A stretch of 64,000 bases of DNA from assembly GCF_037126465.1 (NCBI RefSeq), contig NC_088202.1:122030123-122094122 (forward strand). Reading direction: 5' to 3'. This DNA is from Ornithodoros turicata. Its lineage: Eukaryota; Arthropoda; Arachnida; Ixodida; Argasidae. The notes beneath the pieces were generated by a model. That model was not told the DNA's origin, searched no databases, and saw only the letters and a list, made by a program, of their open reading frames with translations. This document shows positions 52,901-63,819 of the stretch, one piece after another (position 1 is the first letter of the stretch; each line of letters starts with the position of its first letter). The translations under genes and the position numbers were made by a program.

Positions 52901-53150
52901 AATATCGATATCATAAAAGTATCGATAACATCGCAGGCATAAAATAGCAATAATATGGATAAGAATATAAATATCGTTCCACCCCTACGTCATGGCCTCC
53001 TCACCACGCGCCCTCGCCCAATTCGTTTTTTTTTTTTTCGCTTTCCTTTTGCGTCGCAGCTTGCGACGTTTTGTGCGGAGCACGCAGGTTATGCGCAGGT
53101 CACGGAACTAGCAATATGTCTGCGTATAATAACTGCCGCTGTAAAAACAG
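49953..53150. other. Unassigned region, decayed repeats
   Basis: Apart from the right part of the possible Tigger relic I see only scraps: C-run at 51627, (GA)n at 51666-51683, a GAGCATGAGTGAGCATGA hairpin region at 52115-52210, a G/C-run repeat at 52371-52520 (ends GAACCTCTGAACACCC and CCTAGGAACGCCCATGA) and ATCGATA-rich repeats at 52850-52975. No gene recognised. Confidence 0.5.
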
Positions 53151-53689
53151 ATCTTGATCAGAGCTGTACGTAACGCGTTACAAGTAACACTTTACTCTTT
53201 CTGGTAACTAAGTAACGACGAAGTTACTTTGCAAAAAATGTAACTAGCAACGTACTTAGTTACAAAATTGGTAACGCGTTACTGCAAGCCAGTGATGGCC
53301 AGTAGTTAACTACATGTAGTTAAACTACTAGTTAAACTACCTGATTGTAGTTAAAAAGTAGTTATCAACTACTTGCAGAAATGTAGTGGCAACTACTAGT
53401 TAAACTACTATTTTAAGTAGTTAACTACAGTAGTTAGGTTACTGAAGGCGCCAACTACTTCCGATTTTGCAGCAACCTTTACCGCACGATTGTGCTTCCG
53501 ACTTTTACATTGAGCTACTTGTTTGATGAGAACGGAGGTGCAGAGCAATTGTGTCGTGCATGTGTACAAATCTTCACTTTTAATGCTTTAAAACAGGTTG
53601 TTGAACGTACACCATAGCTGATCTGTTCTGTTTCCCACCACTGTACTAACGCACATGCTTTATCTGTTGTTTTTTGTAACGTCCGCAGT

Positions 53690-55666
53690 TTGATTCCAAA
53701 GCGTAAGGATTTGTGTAGTTTGTTGCAATCCTGTGAATGTGACCCTGTTGCACTTACTGAAACTTGGTTATCGCCAGATATAAGAGGCAGTGAGCTGTTA
53801 CCAGAATGTCCTGGCTTTACCTTCTATCGCTGTGATGCATTCATCCCAGAATTACACAAATCACTACATCATATAGTTCACAAATTCAAAGGTTATTCTT
53901 CTTGGTGATTTCAACTACCCCTCAATTATTTGGAGATCCACCTCAGCCTCTGGCAGTGAAGAACGTTCTTTCATTGATTTGTGTCAAGTGTTTGCCCTTC
54001 ATCAGGTGGTTCATGAACCCACCCGTGTAACTCCCACCTCATCAAACATCCTAGACCTAATCCTCACTAACGACCCAGATATAGTAGGTTCTGTACTTTC
54101 TCCATGCGCCTTGAGTGACAACAAAGTACTACACTTTACAATATCTGTCCCCAGCGTGCCCCGTCGTTCCTCGTGCAAACGCATAAGAATATACGATAAG
54201 GGTAACTACGACCAAATAAATTCTGAATTATCTAATTACTTTGCTAACTTTCTCGCTAATTTTGAAGTACGGACAGTCGAGGAAAACTGGCATTTATACA
54301 AATCCAAGATTAATGCACTTATTGAAGCCTATATACTCTCCATTCTCATCAAGACACATTGTCATGCCCCCTGGTACAATCATAAAATCAAACTGCTCGC
54401 CCGTAAAAAGAAACGTCTCTACAGGCTTGCTAAGCGCTCTAAGTCTGCATCATCACTGCTAAAATATCAAGAGTGCACCCGGAAATACAAATCATTGGTG
54501 ACTTCTTCGAAACGCATGTTCTATAGCGAGGGCCTCGTTAACCTCTTGCAGCACAACCCCAAAGCATTCTACAAAGTTATAAACCCAAAATCTCCATCGG
54601 TAAACATCCAACTGAAAGATCGTGATGGTAATTTTGTTAGAGATAACAATTGTTCTCTTATCTTCAATAACGCATTTGCAAGCGTGTTCACCAACGAAGA
54701 CACAACTCCCCCTGCCGCGCCTCCCACATCCATCTTCAATAGCATGTCACCGATAGCGATATCTCCTGCTAGCATTGAAAAGATTATCTCTTCCATCAAG
54801 GTTTCCTCCTCTGCTGGTTTCGATGGAATAAACAGCAAAATTCTTAGAAACACAAAGGCTCACTCGAGCAGATTTCTTGCTGCAATATTCCAATAATCAC
54901 TTAATAGTCCATAGATGGGTAGAAATCCAGCGAACCGGTAGAGATGTAGGAAGGGAATTGCCTCAGCACAGAAGCCGCCGATATTTCGAACAGAGACTGT
55001 TCTTCTTCTGGGCACCGTTCTCATCATTGGCCTGGATTAAAGGGACAATTCGCATGAACCTTTAAACACGTCACACCTAACCATTTAAATACCATGCCAA
55101 TGATGAGGACGGTGCCCAGAAAAAGAACAGTCTCTGTTCAAAATATCGGCGGCTTCTGTCCTGAGGCAACTCCCTTCCTACTTAGTAGTTCAGTTCTGCC
55201 AGAAGACTGGCGTGGAGGAATGATAACACCAGTGCATAAAAATGGTGTCACTCATTCACCGCTGAACTATAGACCAATCTCCATTACCAGCGTGCCCTGC
55301 AAAATCATGGAACACATTATATATTCGCAGGTAATCAACTTCCTAGAGTCAAATGCTTACTTTTCCCCCTGCCAGCATGGCTTCCGTAAAAATTTCTCGT
55401 GTGAAACACAACTAGCTGGTTTTATCCACGATCTCCACTCAAATATGGACAGTTCTACTCAAACAGATGCCGTGTTCCTGGACTTTGCTAAAGCCTTTGA
55501 TTCTGTACCGCACGCTAGATTCATGGTAAAACTCTCACAACTAGGCCTTGATGCACATGTTCTCTCCTGGATTCATATGTTCTTAACTGACCGCCTCCAG
55601 TCCACTTTCGTGAACAACCATTCCTCGTCCTTTTGTCACGTATCATCTGGTGTCCCCCAGGGTATG
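53690..55666 (+). pseudogene. CR1/L2-type endonuclease and reverse transcriptase (broken)
   Basis: Endonuclease start SLIPKRKDLCSLLQ and PVALTETWLSPDI (ETW block), then HEPTRVTPTSSNILDLIL and SDNKVLHFTIS. The RT linker RKKKRLYRLAKRSKS and KAFYKVINPK is followed by KVSSSAGFDGINSKIL. After the palindrome come LPEDWRGGMITPVHKNG, NYRPISITSVPCKIMEH, PCQHGFRKNFSCETQL, AVFLDFAKAFDSVPH (motif A) and SSGVPQGM (motif B), where it ends. Motif C is missing. Confidence 0.9.
54946..55181. mobile_element. 236-bp palindromic insert in the LINE
   Basis: Arms GTAGGAAGGGAATTGCCTCAG and CTGAGGCAACTCCCTTCCTAC. The pairing includes the GAACAG-(A)GA-CTGTTC hairpins, with a loop near 55045-55085. The RT frame resumes after it. 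Superfamily unknown. Confidence 0.75.
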
Positions 55667-56182
55667 GCCTTTGGGGTATGTGAATAAATAAATAAATATT
55701 GCTTGTCTAGTGAAGCATCATTTGCTGTGAAGTAATTCTGCAATTTAGTTTATCGCGTAGGCACAGAAAGAATTTCGCCGCAAGTTTTGTATTTGACGAT
55801 CGTAGCCAAAGTTTATCATTGCTTGTGATTCATATTTAGGTGTCGAAGAACACTACAAGGGATTGGTGTTGATGGGCAACGTTAAGTAGTTATAGATGTA
55901 GTTAAACTACATTGCAGTAGTTAAAGAAGTAGTTTTAACTACTCCCCTGAAAAGTAGTTGAACTACTAGTTAAACTACTCAATCGCAAAGTAGTTAGTAG
56001 TTATAGTTAAACTACTGTAGAAGTAGTTAGTGGCCATCACTGCTGCAAGCTACTCGTCCCTTCTCTGTTTTTGTTTTCCTCACTGCCATCAACTAGGGCT
56101 GCTAGCGGTCGGTTTTCCCGCACTCATGACGGCATTCCACGCTGTTCATGCGTGAGGTTGATGCGTGAGGTTTGGACACCTC

Positions 56183-56665
56183 ATGGAAGACAAGGAGCTC
56201 CTCCTTGCTGCGGCTGTCATTCCGCGTTTCAAGGTTCCTGGCCGACCGACACTACCCGCCGAGAGATTGTAACTGAGATGCTGAAAAAAGAGTTGTGTGA
56301 CGTCAGCACGCCAGCAACGAGAACACCAACGACCACACCGAGCTCTAGCGCAGATGACTTCGCATTCACACGTCAGAGTCGTATGATTGAAACTGCCGAA
56401 GACTTCGAGCTCACGAGGTTCTTGCGCATCGAGGAGGACCACCCCTTGTCGAGGATGAAAGAAAACTTCCCTCACTTCCACAAACTGTTCCTCAGGGTGA
56501 ATGGCGCGGTCACTTCGAGCGCATCAGTGTAGCGGCTCTTCAGCTCGGCTGACATATTTACAAGGAAGCGAACTATCTTATCAGATGCCAGTTTCGAGTA
56601 CCAGTTGCTATTGAAATGCAATTCATGGATGACGTGAGGAAAATAAAGCAGCTCATGCCTTCGTA
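56183..56665 (+). pseudogene. hAT transposase C-terminal fragment (element A)
   Basis: Contains DKELLLAAAVIPRFKVPG, and in a second frame the dimerisation region FELTRFLRIEEDHPLSRMKE, NFPHFHKLFLRVNGAVTSSASV, then after an in-frame TAG RLFSSADIFTRKRTILSD. The TAG replaces the Glu of the hAT-typical VERLFS signature. The catalytic first half is missing. Confidence 0.85.
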
Positions 56666-56923
56666 CTTCTGCTGTTTTTCTGTATTTCTGCTGCAAATGT
56701 AACGTATAAAAGTAACTCGTTACTTCCGAGTAACGAGAACGCGTTCCTTTTATTTCTTAGTAATGAGTAACGTACTTAGTTACTTTTTTCCGAAGGAACG
56801 AGTAACGTATTCAGTTACTTTTTTTGGGTAACGTGTACAGATCTGATCTTGACTATGCAACACTGGTGGGCAGCTGCGAGCCTCACGATCGCACAAAACA
56901 AAACGAAATCAAATTATTTTGAT

Positions 56924-57085
56924 GATGATAATTCGTTAGTTTCATCGCCACCGGTGATACTCTACCCCACTGCCCGCGATGATTCGAGAAAATGCAACGA
57001 CGAGCCTTACAGTGAGGACCGAAGTCCAATGATGCCCAGAAAGCTTAGCAGTGCTCTCAGGGCGGAGAGCTGGTGCGCTGGCTTT
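56924..57085 (-). mobile_element. RNase H-bearing LINE, 3' scrap
   Basis: TTTCATCGCCACCGGTGATA, CTCTACCCCACTGC and CGAAGTCCAATGATG-CCAGAAA match 21060-21190 at about 75%. A diverged, older relative of the TTG-tailed family. Confidence 0.65.
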
Positions 57086-57150
57086 GATCATGAAACATGT
57101 AGTTTTGTCGAGAGTCCGGCTGATTTAGCTGATTTAGAGGCATTGTGAGC

Positions 57151-58545
57151 GTGGTAATTGTAGTGCACTGCCATCTGTGCGTGGATCTGTGCATCCTCGT
57201 GGCTTATCTCTTATCGCAAAGAGAGCGTGATTGTATGAAGGACACGTGCACGTGTATACCTACTTAAGAGCAATAAAGACTTGGTACGGGGCTTTTACCC
57301 AGACAGAACGTGGTGTCTGGCTGAACACACAACATGGTGTCAGGAGTGGTGGCCCCAAACGCTACGTGCCTCGCTCTGCTTCGGTTGAAGTAACTACGAC
57401 TACTGATAGCATGCCTGACAACGAGGAGGGGGCTGCTATGTCTTCTACCAGTGGGACCGGCTGCTTGAGCGTCCCCGGTGCCGCGGCCCTTCTCCCGCCG
57501 CCACCTTTCGACTTCAGTAACACCGGAGAGTGGCCATCGTGGATTCAGTGTTTTGAGGATTATATGTTCGCGGCTGGATTATATCAGGCGCAGGAAGAAG
57601 TCAAGGTACGGACACTCCTCTATTGCATGGGCCCCAAAGCGAGAACAATCCTTGTGTCGACTTGTAAAGAAGAGGGAGTACCGAAAACGTTTCAGCAAGT
57701 GAAGAGTACTTTGGACGACTATTTCATTCATCCAGTCAATGAAGTTTATGAGAGCGCTCGCTTTCATAGAAGAGCCCAGGCGGCAGAAGAAACGGTGGAC
57801 GAATTTTATACGGCACTGTGTAACATGGTGAAGAAATGCAATTATCGCTCAGCTGAGGTGCAAGAGCGGCTGGTGCGGGACCGATTTGTTGTCGGGCTGC
57901 GGGACTCTCCACTGTCGGATCTATTGTGTCGCATCCCAAAGCTGACGCTGGCGGAAGCCCTGATTCAAGTACGTCAGTACGAAGACGCTGAAAAAGAGAA
58001 GCGAGCAAGGGAAAACCAAGGCCAGAGCCGCCACGAGGAACCAAATGTGCTTAACATAGATGCTACAGACGTTACAAGGTTACCGGGAGAGAGGAAGCGA
58101 GAAGGGTCATGCCAATATTGTGGACGTGGACAACATCGACGGCTCGACTGCCCTGCGAGGAGAGCGGTATGCCATTATTGTAAAAAGATGGGACACTTTC
58201 GCGAGGTGTGCCGGGCTAGGAAGAAGTCTAAGAACGCAACATTGGATACGCCCCATTTAGAAGAGGTGGAGGACCGTACGGACAGAGCAAGGTTCACTAG
58301 ACTAGCAGTTAACGGACACTGGGTCCGGTTTAAGATAGACTCGGGAGCGGAAGTTACGGTAGTACCAGAGGACCTCCCGTGGGTGCCTGAGCTCTTGGAT
58401 CCAGAAGATGTCAGCCTTACGGGCCCCGGAGGTCAGGCGCTTCAGATTCGTGGCTCCTTTTCGGCGACGCTTACCTGGAAGGATAGGACAGCGCAGCAGA
58501 GGGTGTACGTCTTGTCTTCACTGTCGACGCCACTTTAGGGACTTC
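57151..58545 (+). mobile_element. Ty3/gypsy relic C, 5' part (split by element D)
   Basis: LTR end with AATAAA at 57272-57277, LTR/primer junction at about 57334 (ACA then TGGTGTCAGGAGTGG), then gag-protease. Element D inserted into the protease. The frame resumes after 63365 as LPAIEAPI and soon ends. Confidence 0.8.
57411..58538 (+). pseudogene. gypsy C gag with two zinc knuckles and retropepsin start
   Basis: Start chosen at MPDNEEGAAMSS (57411), because the upstream part of the frame lies in the LTR. Gag core: FSNTGEWPSWIQCFEDYMFA, GPKARTILV and VDEFYTALCNMVKKCNY. Nucleocapsid: CQYCGRGQHRRLDC and CHYCKKMGHFREVC (both C-x2-C-x4-H-x4-C). Retropepsin: FKIDSGAEVTVVP, with the frame ending at 58538. 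The protein stays open for 376 codons, so gag may be functional, but pol is missing. Confidence 0.88.
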
Positions 58546-58549
58546 CGGC

Positions 58550-58706
58550 TGTAGCTGACGACGATGCTAGGCCACGCCCTCGTGACCAGCCAAGCTCGTC
58601 TTGCACGCATCATCTTCACCCGCGTTCATTCTAGTCGCGCTCTTGCCCAGTAAACTGGCTATTCCTCCTGCTGCCTGTCTTCGACTCTTTTCTTCACGTC
58701 GCGACA
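58550..58706 (+). repeat. gypsy D 5' LTR
   Basis: 157 bases, TG...CA. Differs from the 3' LTR only in CGTCTTGCACG against CGTCGGGCACG. Confidence 0.95.
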
Positions 58707-58726
58707 ACTGGTGACCCGAAGACTAT

Positions 58727-59725
58727 ATGCACCAACCTTCCGCGCATCCAGACGACCCAGGCATGCCTACCCTTCGATCTGGCACCAACACTTCGCCTGG
58801 CACTTCGGCAGCGGCCGTTACCCATGAAGACCCGACCGTTTCCCTCCGCCTCCCACCATTTTGGAGTCAAGACCCGGAACTTTGGTTTGCGCAGGCTGAG
58901 CGCCAATTCGACGCCCGACATATCACAGCGCAGACGTCCAGATTTGGCCACGCCGTTAGCGCCCTTCCAGTCGAAATCGCTGCTGAGATCCGTGATCTCA
59001 TTCTCAGTCCACCAGCGCAAGCTCCGTATGACACGCTAAAGCGCGAGCTCCTTGATCGAACAGCGCTCTCCATCCATCGCCGCTTACAACAACTGCTGGG
59101 CGCAGAGGAACTTGGCGACCAAAAGCCTTCACAGTTACTTCGCCGTATGAGGCAGCTTACGGGAAGCACACCTGTTGACCCGGCTATTATGCAAGAACTA
59201 TTTCTTCAGCGCCTTCCATCCGACATACGCGTTGTCCTCACGGCTGCTGGTGAGATGTCGTTGGATGATCTTGCCCGCCTCGCCGACCGCATTCTCGACT
59301 TACGTACCACTCCATCTTCTTCGGCATCTCACCCAATCTGCGCTTCGCGCGCTGCGCATCTTCTCCATCCGTCTCATCCAGCTGCCCTGTCCATCCCCGA
59401 ATCCGCCGTTCAGCCTATCGCCACCGACCTCACGGCGACTGTCAACAGCCTGCACTGCAGCGTAAATCGTCTGACTGAGTTAGTGGCCGGCCTGACTACC
59501 CTTGTGGTAAACGCAATCACGACACGCCACCGCGCACCATCTCCCTTTCGCTTTCGTGGCCGTCAATCCCGCACTCACCATTATTCGCCACGTCGATACC
59601 GCTCGCCGTCCCCAGCACAAAGTCCGCCATCGCCCTTCTGCTGGTATCACCGCACCTTTGGTGCGCACGCCCGCCAGTGCAAACCACCATGCTCGTGGGC
59701 GGGAAACGTTTCCCCCAGCACCTGA
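58727..59725 (+). CDS. gypsy D gag, 332 residues
   Basis: Starts 20 bases after the primer site. [39 protein letters not shown] and [20 protein letters not shown] are typical of the gag of this arthropod gypsy group. The Arg/Ser/Pro-rich tail ends in [14 protein letters not shown], a knuckle-like motif with His in place of the second Cys. It overlaps pol by 49 bases in the -1 frame, so pol would need frameshifting. Intact. Confidence 0.9.
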   Translation: MHQPSAHPDDPGMPTLRSGTNTSPGTSAAAVTHEDPTVSLRLPPFWSQDPELWFAQAERQFDARHITAQTSRFGHAVSALPVEIAAEIRDLILSPPAQAPYDTLKRELLDRTALSIHRRLQQLLGAEELGDQKPSQLLRRMRQLTGSTPVDPAIMQELFLQRLPSDIRVVLTAAGEMSLDDLARLADRILDLRTTPSSSASHPICASRAAHLLHPSHPAALSIPESAVQPIATDLTATVNSLHCSVNRLTELVAGLTTLVVNAITTRHRAPSPFRFRGRQSRTHHYSPRRYRSPSPAQSPPSPFCWYHRTFGAHARQCKPPCSWAGNVSPST

Positions 59726-62136
59726 TAGCGGCAGATGCTGCTGGAGGCAACGGCAACCGCCTCTTTTACGTCATCGACTCCATCAATCATCTTCGCTTCC
59801 TCGTCGACACTGGCGCTGAAGTGAGCATCATCCCACCACTCCCCTCCGATCGCCATCGTTCCTCCCCTCATTCCCTGCGCGCCGTCAACTCATCCCCCAT
59901 CAAGTGTTTCGGCGAACGTTCACTTACATTGAACCTTGGATTACGACGCAGCTTCCAATGGGTTTTCATCATCGCAGACGTTTCCGATGCCATCTTGGGC
60001 GCCGACTTTCTACGCCATTTTGATTTGCTGGTCGACATCAAAAGAAGGAAGCTCCACGACAACAGTACCAGTCTGTTTGTCCACGGAGTACGTGCCTTAC
60101 ATGCACCGATCAGCCCTGTCATTGTCCGCCCGTCGGCTCCGGAGCAATTTCGCGCCCTTCTTGACGAGTACCCCGATGTCATCCGGTTGCCTCCAACGGA
60201 CACTCCACCTCGTCACTCCACCACGCACCACATTCTTACCAAGGGCCCCCCTGTGCATGCCAAGCCGAGACGCCTTCCACCTGAGCGTCTCGCCATCGCC
60301 AGACGCGAATTTGACCATCTTCTCGCGGTTGGCTACATTCGTCCCTCTAGCAGCCCCTGGGCGTCTGCGCTTCATATGGTTCCCAAAAAAGACCCAGGGG
60401 ACTGGCGCCCATGCGGGGACTATCGCGCTCTCAACGCTGTGACCATTCCCGACCGATACCCATTGCCACATATTCATGACTTCGCCGCCCGCCTTCATGG
60501 AGCCACTACCTTCTCCAAAATTGATCTCATAAAGGCATACCATCAAATTCCCGTGGAGCCCGCCGACATCCCAAAAACTGCCATCACGACCCCGTTCGGA
60601 TTATTCGAGTACATCCGGATACCTTTCGGCTTGCGAAATGCGGCGCAGACTTTTCAAAGATTTATTAACGAAGTCACGCGCGGCCTCCACTTTTGCTTCT
60701 GCTATCTCGACGACATCCTGGTGGCCAGCTCCAGCCCCTCCGAGCACGAAGGTCACCTCCGGCAGCTTTTCCAGCGTTTACGAGAGTATGGCGTCGTCGT
60801 CAACCCTGCAAAATGTGAACTGGGCGTCTCTACCATCGAGTTTCTTGGCCATCACATAGACGCCGCAGGAATCACCCCACTCCGCCGCAAAGTAGAAGCC
60901 ATCGACAATTTTCCGCGTCCTGCCACCAGACGCAAGCTCCGAGAATTTTTAGGACTCATAAATTTTTACCGCCGTTTCGTCCCCCATTGTGCCCAGCTGA
61001 TCCACCCGTTCTGCTCCCTCCTTTCTGGGCCCGGTGGACCTTCCAAACCGCTCGTGTTGACGGCTGCCGCCGAAACGGCCTTCCACAGCATCAAGCGTGC
61101 CCTGGCCGAGGCTACGCTCATCGCTCACCCGATTCCTGACGCCCCTATCATCCTTACCGTCGACGCGTCTTCTGAAGCTGTTGGTGGTGCCCTCCATCAA
61201 GTCACCCCTGACGAACAGCTTCAGCCACTCGCCTTCTTTTCAAAGCCTCTGAAGCCGGCGGAGGCCCGGTATAGTACGTTTGGCCGTGAATTGCTTGAAA
61301 CATATCTCGCCATCAAGCACTTCCACCACTTTCTCGAAGGACGCAATTTCACAGTCTACACCGACCACAAGCCCCTTACGTACGCCATCTCATCCGGTTC
61401 CTCAGCTCATTCGCCTCGGGAGTTGCGCCATCTCGCGTACATCTCCGAATTCACCACAGATATTCGACACCTCCCTGGCACCAGCAACGTCGCAGCGGAC
61501 GCTCTCTCACGGGCACGGATTTCCGCCCTCACGTTCCCGACCACTGTCGACTACGCTTCAATTGCGCAAGCTCAGGACCACGATGCTGCCATCCAAGACC
61601 TCATTGCTTGTCCACAATCTCTGTCCATCCACAAAATTCCCTTCCCTGGAACGCCTTACCATTTGCTGTGCGACGTCTCCACCGGCAGCCCACGCCCCCT
61701 GATTCCGCAAGATTTTCGACGACACATCTTCGACGTTTTTCACTCCCTGCACCACCCAGGAATCAAGGCCACTCAGAAGCTCATTGCGGCTCGCTTTGTC
61801 TGGCCCTCGCTGAACCGAGACGTCCGCGATTGGGCCCGCCTATGTTTGGCCTGTCAGCGCTCAAGAGTTCAGCGCCACACACTTTCCCCTCCATCACCGT
61901 TTCCTACACCCGATGCTCGTTTCCGTCATGTTCATCTGGACCTGGTGGGTCCCCTTCCCCCATCTGCCGGCAAAGCCTATCTTTTCACCTGCATTGACCG
62001 CTTCACCCACTGGCCGGAAGCCATTCCCATCGCCGACATAACTGCTGACACGGTGGTGCGGATTTTCCTTGACACTTGGGTGGCCCGCTTCGGCGCGCCC
62101 GGTACGATTACCACCGACAGAGGCAACTGCGCGTAA
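59677..62136 (+). CDS. gypsy D pol: protease, RT, RNase H, integrase N-terminal half
   Basis: 819 codons. Retropepsin [11 protein letters not shown] (Asp near residue 44); RT with [45 protein letters not shown] and [10 protein letters not shown] (YLDD near 343-346); RNase H with [12 protein letters not shown] and [10 protein letters not shown]; integrase zinc site [11 protein letters not shown] ... LCLACQ (about 690-725); core Asp in HLDLVGPLP (about 751) and TTDRGN (about 813). The stop at 62136 comes from inserted DNA. All motifs before it are intact. Confidence 0.93.
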   Translation: MQTTMLVGGKRFPQHLIAADAAGGNGNRLFYVIDSINHLRFLVDTGAEVSIIPPLPSDRHRSSPHSLRAVNSSPIKCFGERSLTLNLGLRRSFQWVFIIADVSDAILGADFLRHFDLLVDIKRRKLHDNSTSLFVHGVRALHAPISPVIVRPSAPEQFRALLDEYPDVIRLPPTDTPPRHSTTHHILTKGPPVHAKPRRLPPERLAIARREFDHLLAVGYIRPSSSPWASALHMVPKKDPGDWRPCGDYRALNAVTIPDRYPLPHIHDFAARLHGATTFSKIDLIKAYHQIPVEPADIPKTAITTPFGLFEYIRIPFGLRNAAQTFQRFINEVTRGLHFCFCYLDDILVASSSPSEHEGHLRQLFQRLREYGVVVNPAKCELGVSTIEFLGHHIDAAGITPLRRKVEAIDNFPRPATRRKLREFLGLINFYRRFVPHCAQLIHPFCSLLSGPGGPSKPLVLTAAAETAFHSIKRALAEATLIAHPIPDAPIILTVDASSEAVGGALHQVTPDEQLQPLAFFSKPLKPAEARYSTFGRELLETYLAIKHFHHFLEGRNFTVYTDHKPLTYAISSGSSAHSPRELRHLAYISEFTTDIRHLPGTSNVAADALSRARISALTFPTTVDYASIAQAQDHDAAIQDLIACPQSLSIHKIPFPGTPYHLLCDVSTGSPRPLIPQDFRRHIFDVFHSLHHPGIKATQKLIAARFVWPSLNRDVRDWARLCLACQRSRVQRHTLSPPSPFPTPDARFRHVHLDLVGPLPPSAGKAYLFTCIDRFTHWPEAIPIADITADTVVRIFLDTWVARFGAPGTITTDRGNCA

Positions 62137-62476
62137 AGTTGCAGAGCGCACAAGATAGGCCAGTCTTTCATGTCCAATGTGGACACTTTTTGGGGAAGCC
62201 CTAGTTTTGACGTAATTAAAGGATTAAGACACGCCAATGTATTCTGCCATGAAGCCAACACGGCGAAAATAAGTCTCTCAGGAAAAAAAGTGTGACGGTC
62301 TCATGCTACCAATCCACTTGTGGACAATCGAGGAACCTTCTGCCGTCACGCCTAGATGTGGACACTTTTTTGAAACCCTCAGTACTAATGGATATTTTAC
62401 GGAAAGCAGACGGAATGTATAGCTTCAATGGAGGGCACCGAGTTCGCAGGTTAAGCCAACTTTAAGAGTAGGTGTC
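62125..62476. other. 352-bp insert in gypsy D integrase
   Basis: The integrase reads TTDRG, then inserted AACTGCGCGTAAAG ... AAGAGTAGGTGT, then PQFWECSRLFAEM. It contains two related phrases (TGTGGACACTTTTTGG and ATGTGGACACTTTTTTG). No clear inverted ends or duplication. Confidence 0.75.
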
Positions 62477-63216
62477 CCGCAATTCTGGGAATGCTCCCGT
62501 CTGTTCGCAGAGATGTGCCGTTTTCTTGGCTCCCAACATCGACAGACGACAGCTTATCACCCTTGCGCCAACGGCCTCGTAGAACGGCTCCACCGCACTC
62601 TGAAGACCGCCCTGCGCTCACATGACGACCCCAGCCACTGGGTGGAACGCCTGCCACTAATTCTCCTTGGCGTCAGGGCTGCCATCAAGACAGATGCTCC
62701 TGTCTCACCTGCTGAGCTCGTGCATGGCGTGCCGTTAAGACTACCAGGAGAGGTAGTCTTAGGAGAGGAGGACTACCCGCTCCTGACCTTCTTCACTACG
62801 CCACTCGCCTGCAGTCTTACTGTGCTGACTTGCGACCACTGCCCACACGGTCCTCTTCGTCCCGTCCCGTCTTCATTCATCTGGCTCTTCATTCCGCAAC
62901 CCATGTGTTTCTGCGGCACGACGCGGTTAGTAAACCTCTCCAACCCCCGTACGACGGCCCTTTTCCCGTCCACTCTCGTCAAGCGAAGAACATCACCATT
63001 AGGCTTCCTAACCGGCTCGAGGTGGTCTATGTGGATCGTGTCAAGCCTGCCTTTTTGCCTGCCATCACCCCGGTGCCCGAGCCTTCTCGTGCCCCGTCCC
63101 CCTGCCCGCCCTCACCGGTGCATCCGTCACGTTCGGTACATTGGGCACCCGGACTACCTTCTGTCCGGCTCATACCGCGCCGGCATACGGTTCAGGGAGG
63201 GGGTACCTGTAGCTGA
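62477..63216 (+). pseudogene. gypsy D integrase C-terminal half (frameshifted)
   Basis: RLFAEMCRFLGSQHRQTTAY, HPCANGLVERLHRTLK (catalytic Glu), LLGVRAAIKTDAPVSPAELVHG. A frameshift at about 62830 leads to ATHVFLRHDAV, PPYDGPFPV and NRLEVVYVDRVKPAF, the usual C-terminal domain, and it ends at TGA 63214-63216 inside the LTR. Confidence 0.9.
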
Positions 63217-63364
63217 CGACGATGCTAGGCCACGCCCTCGTGACCAGCCAAGCTCGTCGGGCACGCATCATCTTCACCCGCGTTCATTCTAGTCGCGCTC
63301 TTGCCCAGTAAACTGGCTATTCCTCCTGCTGCCTGTCTTCGACTCTTTTCTTCACGTCGCGACA
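63208..63364 (+). repeat. gypsy D 3' LTR
   Basis: 157 bases, preceded by a purine tract. The stop of the integrase frame lies six bases inside it. Confidence 0.95.
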
Positions 63365-63368
63365 CGGC

Positions 63369-63477
63369 CATAGAAGCCCCAATATTATGCTGCCGTCCCT
63401 TTAAGCCTCGAAGGATGGGACAATCATCACCTCTAAGCATACTCGTCCGTCTGCTAGAAGAGAAGGGCTGCTTCTAC
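63369..63477 (+). other. gypsy C, few bases after element D
   Basis: The protease of relic C continues from the CGGC duplication as LPAIEAPILCC, then degenerates. This confirms that D inserted in C. Confidence 0.55.
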
Positions 63478-63620
63478 GGCGTTGCAAACCTGCTCGTTCT
63501 CCACGGCCCTACAATGACTTGGAACCCACTGGAGAACTAGCCTGTGACCTGTTCCTTACACCAGGCGGTGAGCCGTCAATATACAGGAGATGGTCTTCCC
63601 CCACGAGTCCTGACTGGCAG
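63478..63620 (-). mobile_element. RNase H-bearing LINE scrap (RNase H part)
   Basis: The minus strand reads LVLQWVPSHCRAVENEQV, matching LVLQWVPAHCGVVGNEQAD of copy 1 (21650-21720). No tail. Confidence 0.75.
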
Positions 63621-63751
63621 TGATGGAATGTCCCAGCTTGCAGACATTTGTGACCTCACGATTGGACGGTGCCCGTAGAGCGTAGACCCAACACCACCTA
63701 GATAGAGAAAGCCTGCTTACTCGTCGACGTGACGTAACAACTAAGAGTCAG

Positions 63752-63819
63752 CCAATCAGGATCGTGCTTTCAACGGTGGTAGCCAATCACGAACGTGCCT
63801 TCCACGGTCGTAGCCATGG
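63752..63819 (+). promoter_or_regulatory. Two 32-bp repeats with CCAAT boxes
   Basis: AGCCAATCAGGATCGTGC and AGCCAATCACGAACGTGC are about 32 bases apart, each followed by CAACGGT or CCACGGT. CCAAT boxes occur in promoters, but no TATA/initiator or gene was found nearby, so function is speculative. Confidence 0.3.

Larger units (their letters stand above)
53650..55702 (+). mobile_element. CR1/L2-type LINE within hAT B, AATA tail
   Basis: Endonuclease and RT fragments on the plus strand, ending directly in GCCTTTGGGGTATGTGAATAAATAAATAAATA. The RT breaks off at motif B and joins the 3' end, an internal deletion. A palindrome interrupts it at 54946-55181. Confidence 0.85.
53290..56042 (+). mobile_element. 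hAT transposon B nested in A, duplication CTGCAAGC
   Basis: Inverted ends CAGTGATGGCCAGTAGTTAAC and TAGTTAGTGGCCATCACTG, with many subterminal AGTAGTTAAACTAC repeats. CTGCAAGC is duplicated exactly (53282-53289, 56043-56050). No transposase; it carries a CR1/L2-type LINE. Confidence 0.95.
53159..56844 (+). mobile_element. hAT transposon A, duplication ATCTTGAY
   Basis: Ends CAGAGCTGTACGTAACG and GGGTAACGTGTACAGATCTG, with subterminal GTAAC/GTTAC repeats. The 8-base duplication is ATCTTGAT (53151-53158) against ATCTTGAC (56845-56852). It has a remnant of its own transposase (56183-56665) and a second hAT nested within it. Confidence 0.9.
58550..63364 (+). mobile_element. Ty3/gypsy element D, complete with both LTRs, duplication CGGC
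   Basis: Two 157-base LTRs (TGTAGCTGACG ... CGCGACA) differ at only two positions, and CGGC is duplicated at 58546-58549 and 63365-63368. Order: LTR, ACTGGTGACCC primer-like site (58707), gag, pol (protease, RT, RNase H, integrase), purine tract AGGGAGGGGG (63194-63203), LTR. Integrase is interrupted by a 352-base insert and a frameshift, so this copy is inactive although young. Confidence 0.95.

Noticed and set aside
54946..55181. Hammerhead ribozyme in the LINE palindrome
   Set aside because: TGATGAG and GAAA-like words occur, but they are separated by extra sequence and do not close a hammerhead stem II.
56071..56182. N-terminal extension of the hAT C-terminal frame
   Set aside because: Only the part from about 56183 has hAT similarity; the upstream part is out of register with the transposase.
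59868..63440. Many frames on the minus strand of gypsy D
   Set aside because: GC-rich antisense shadows of gag-pol.
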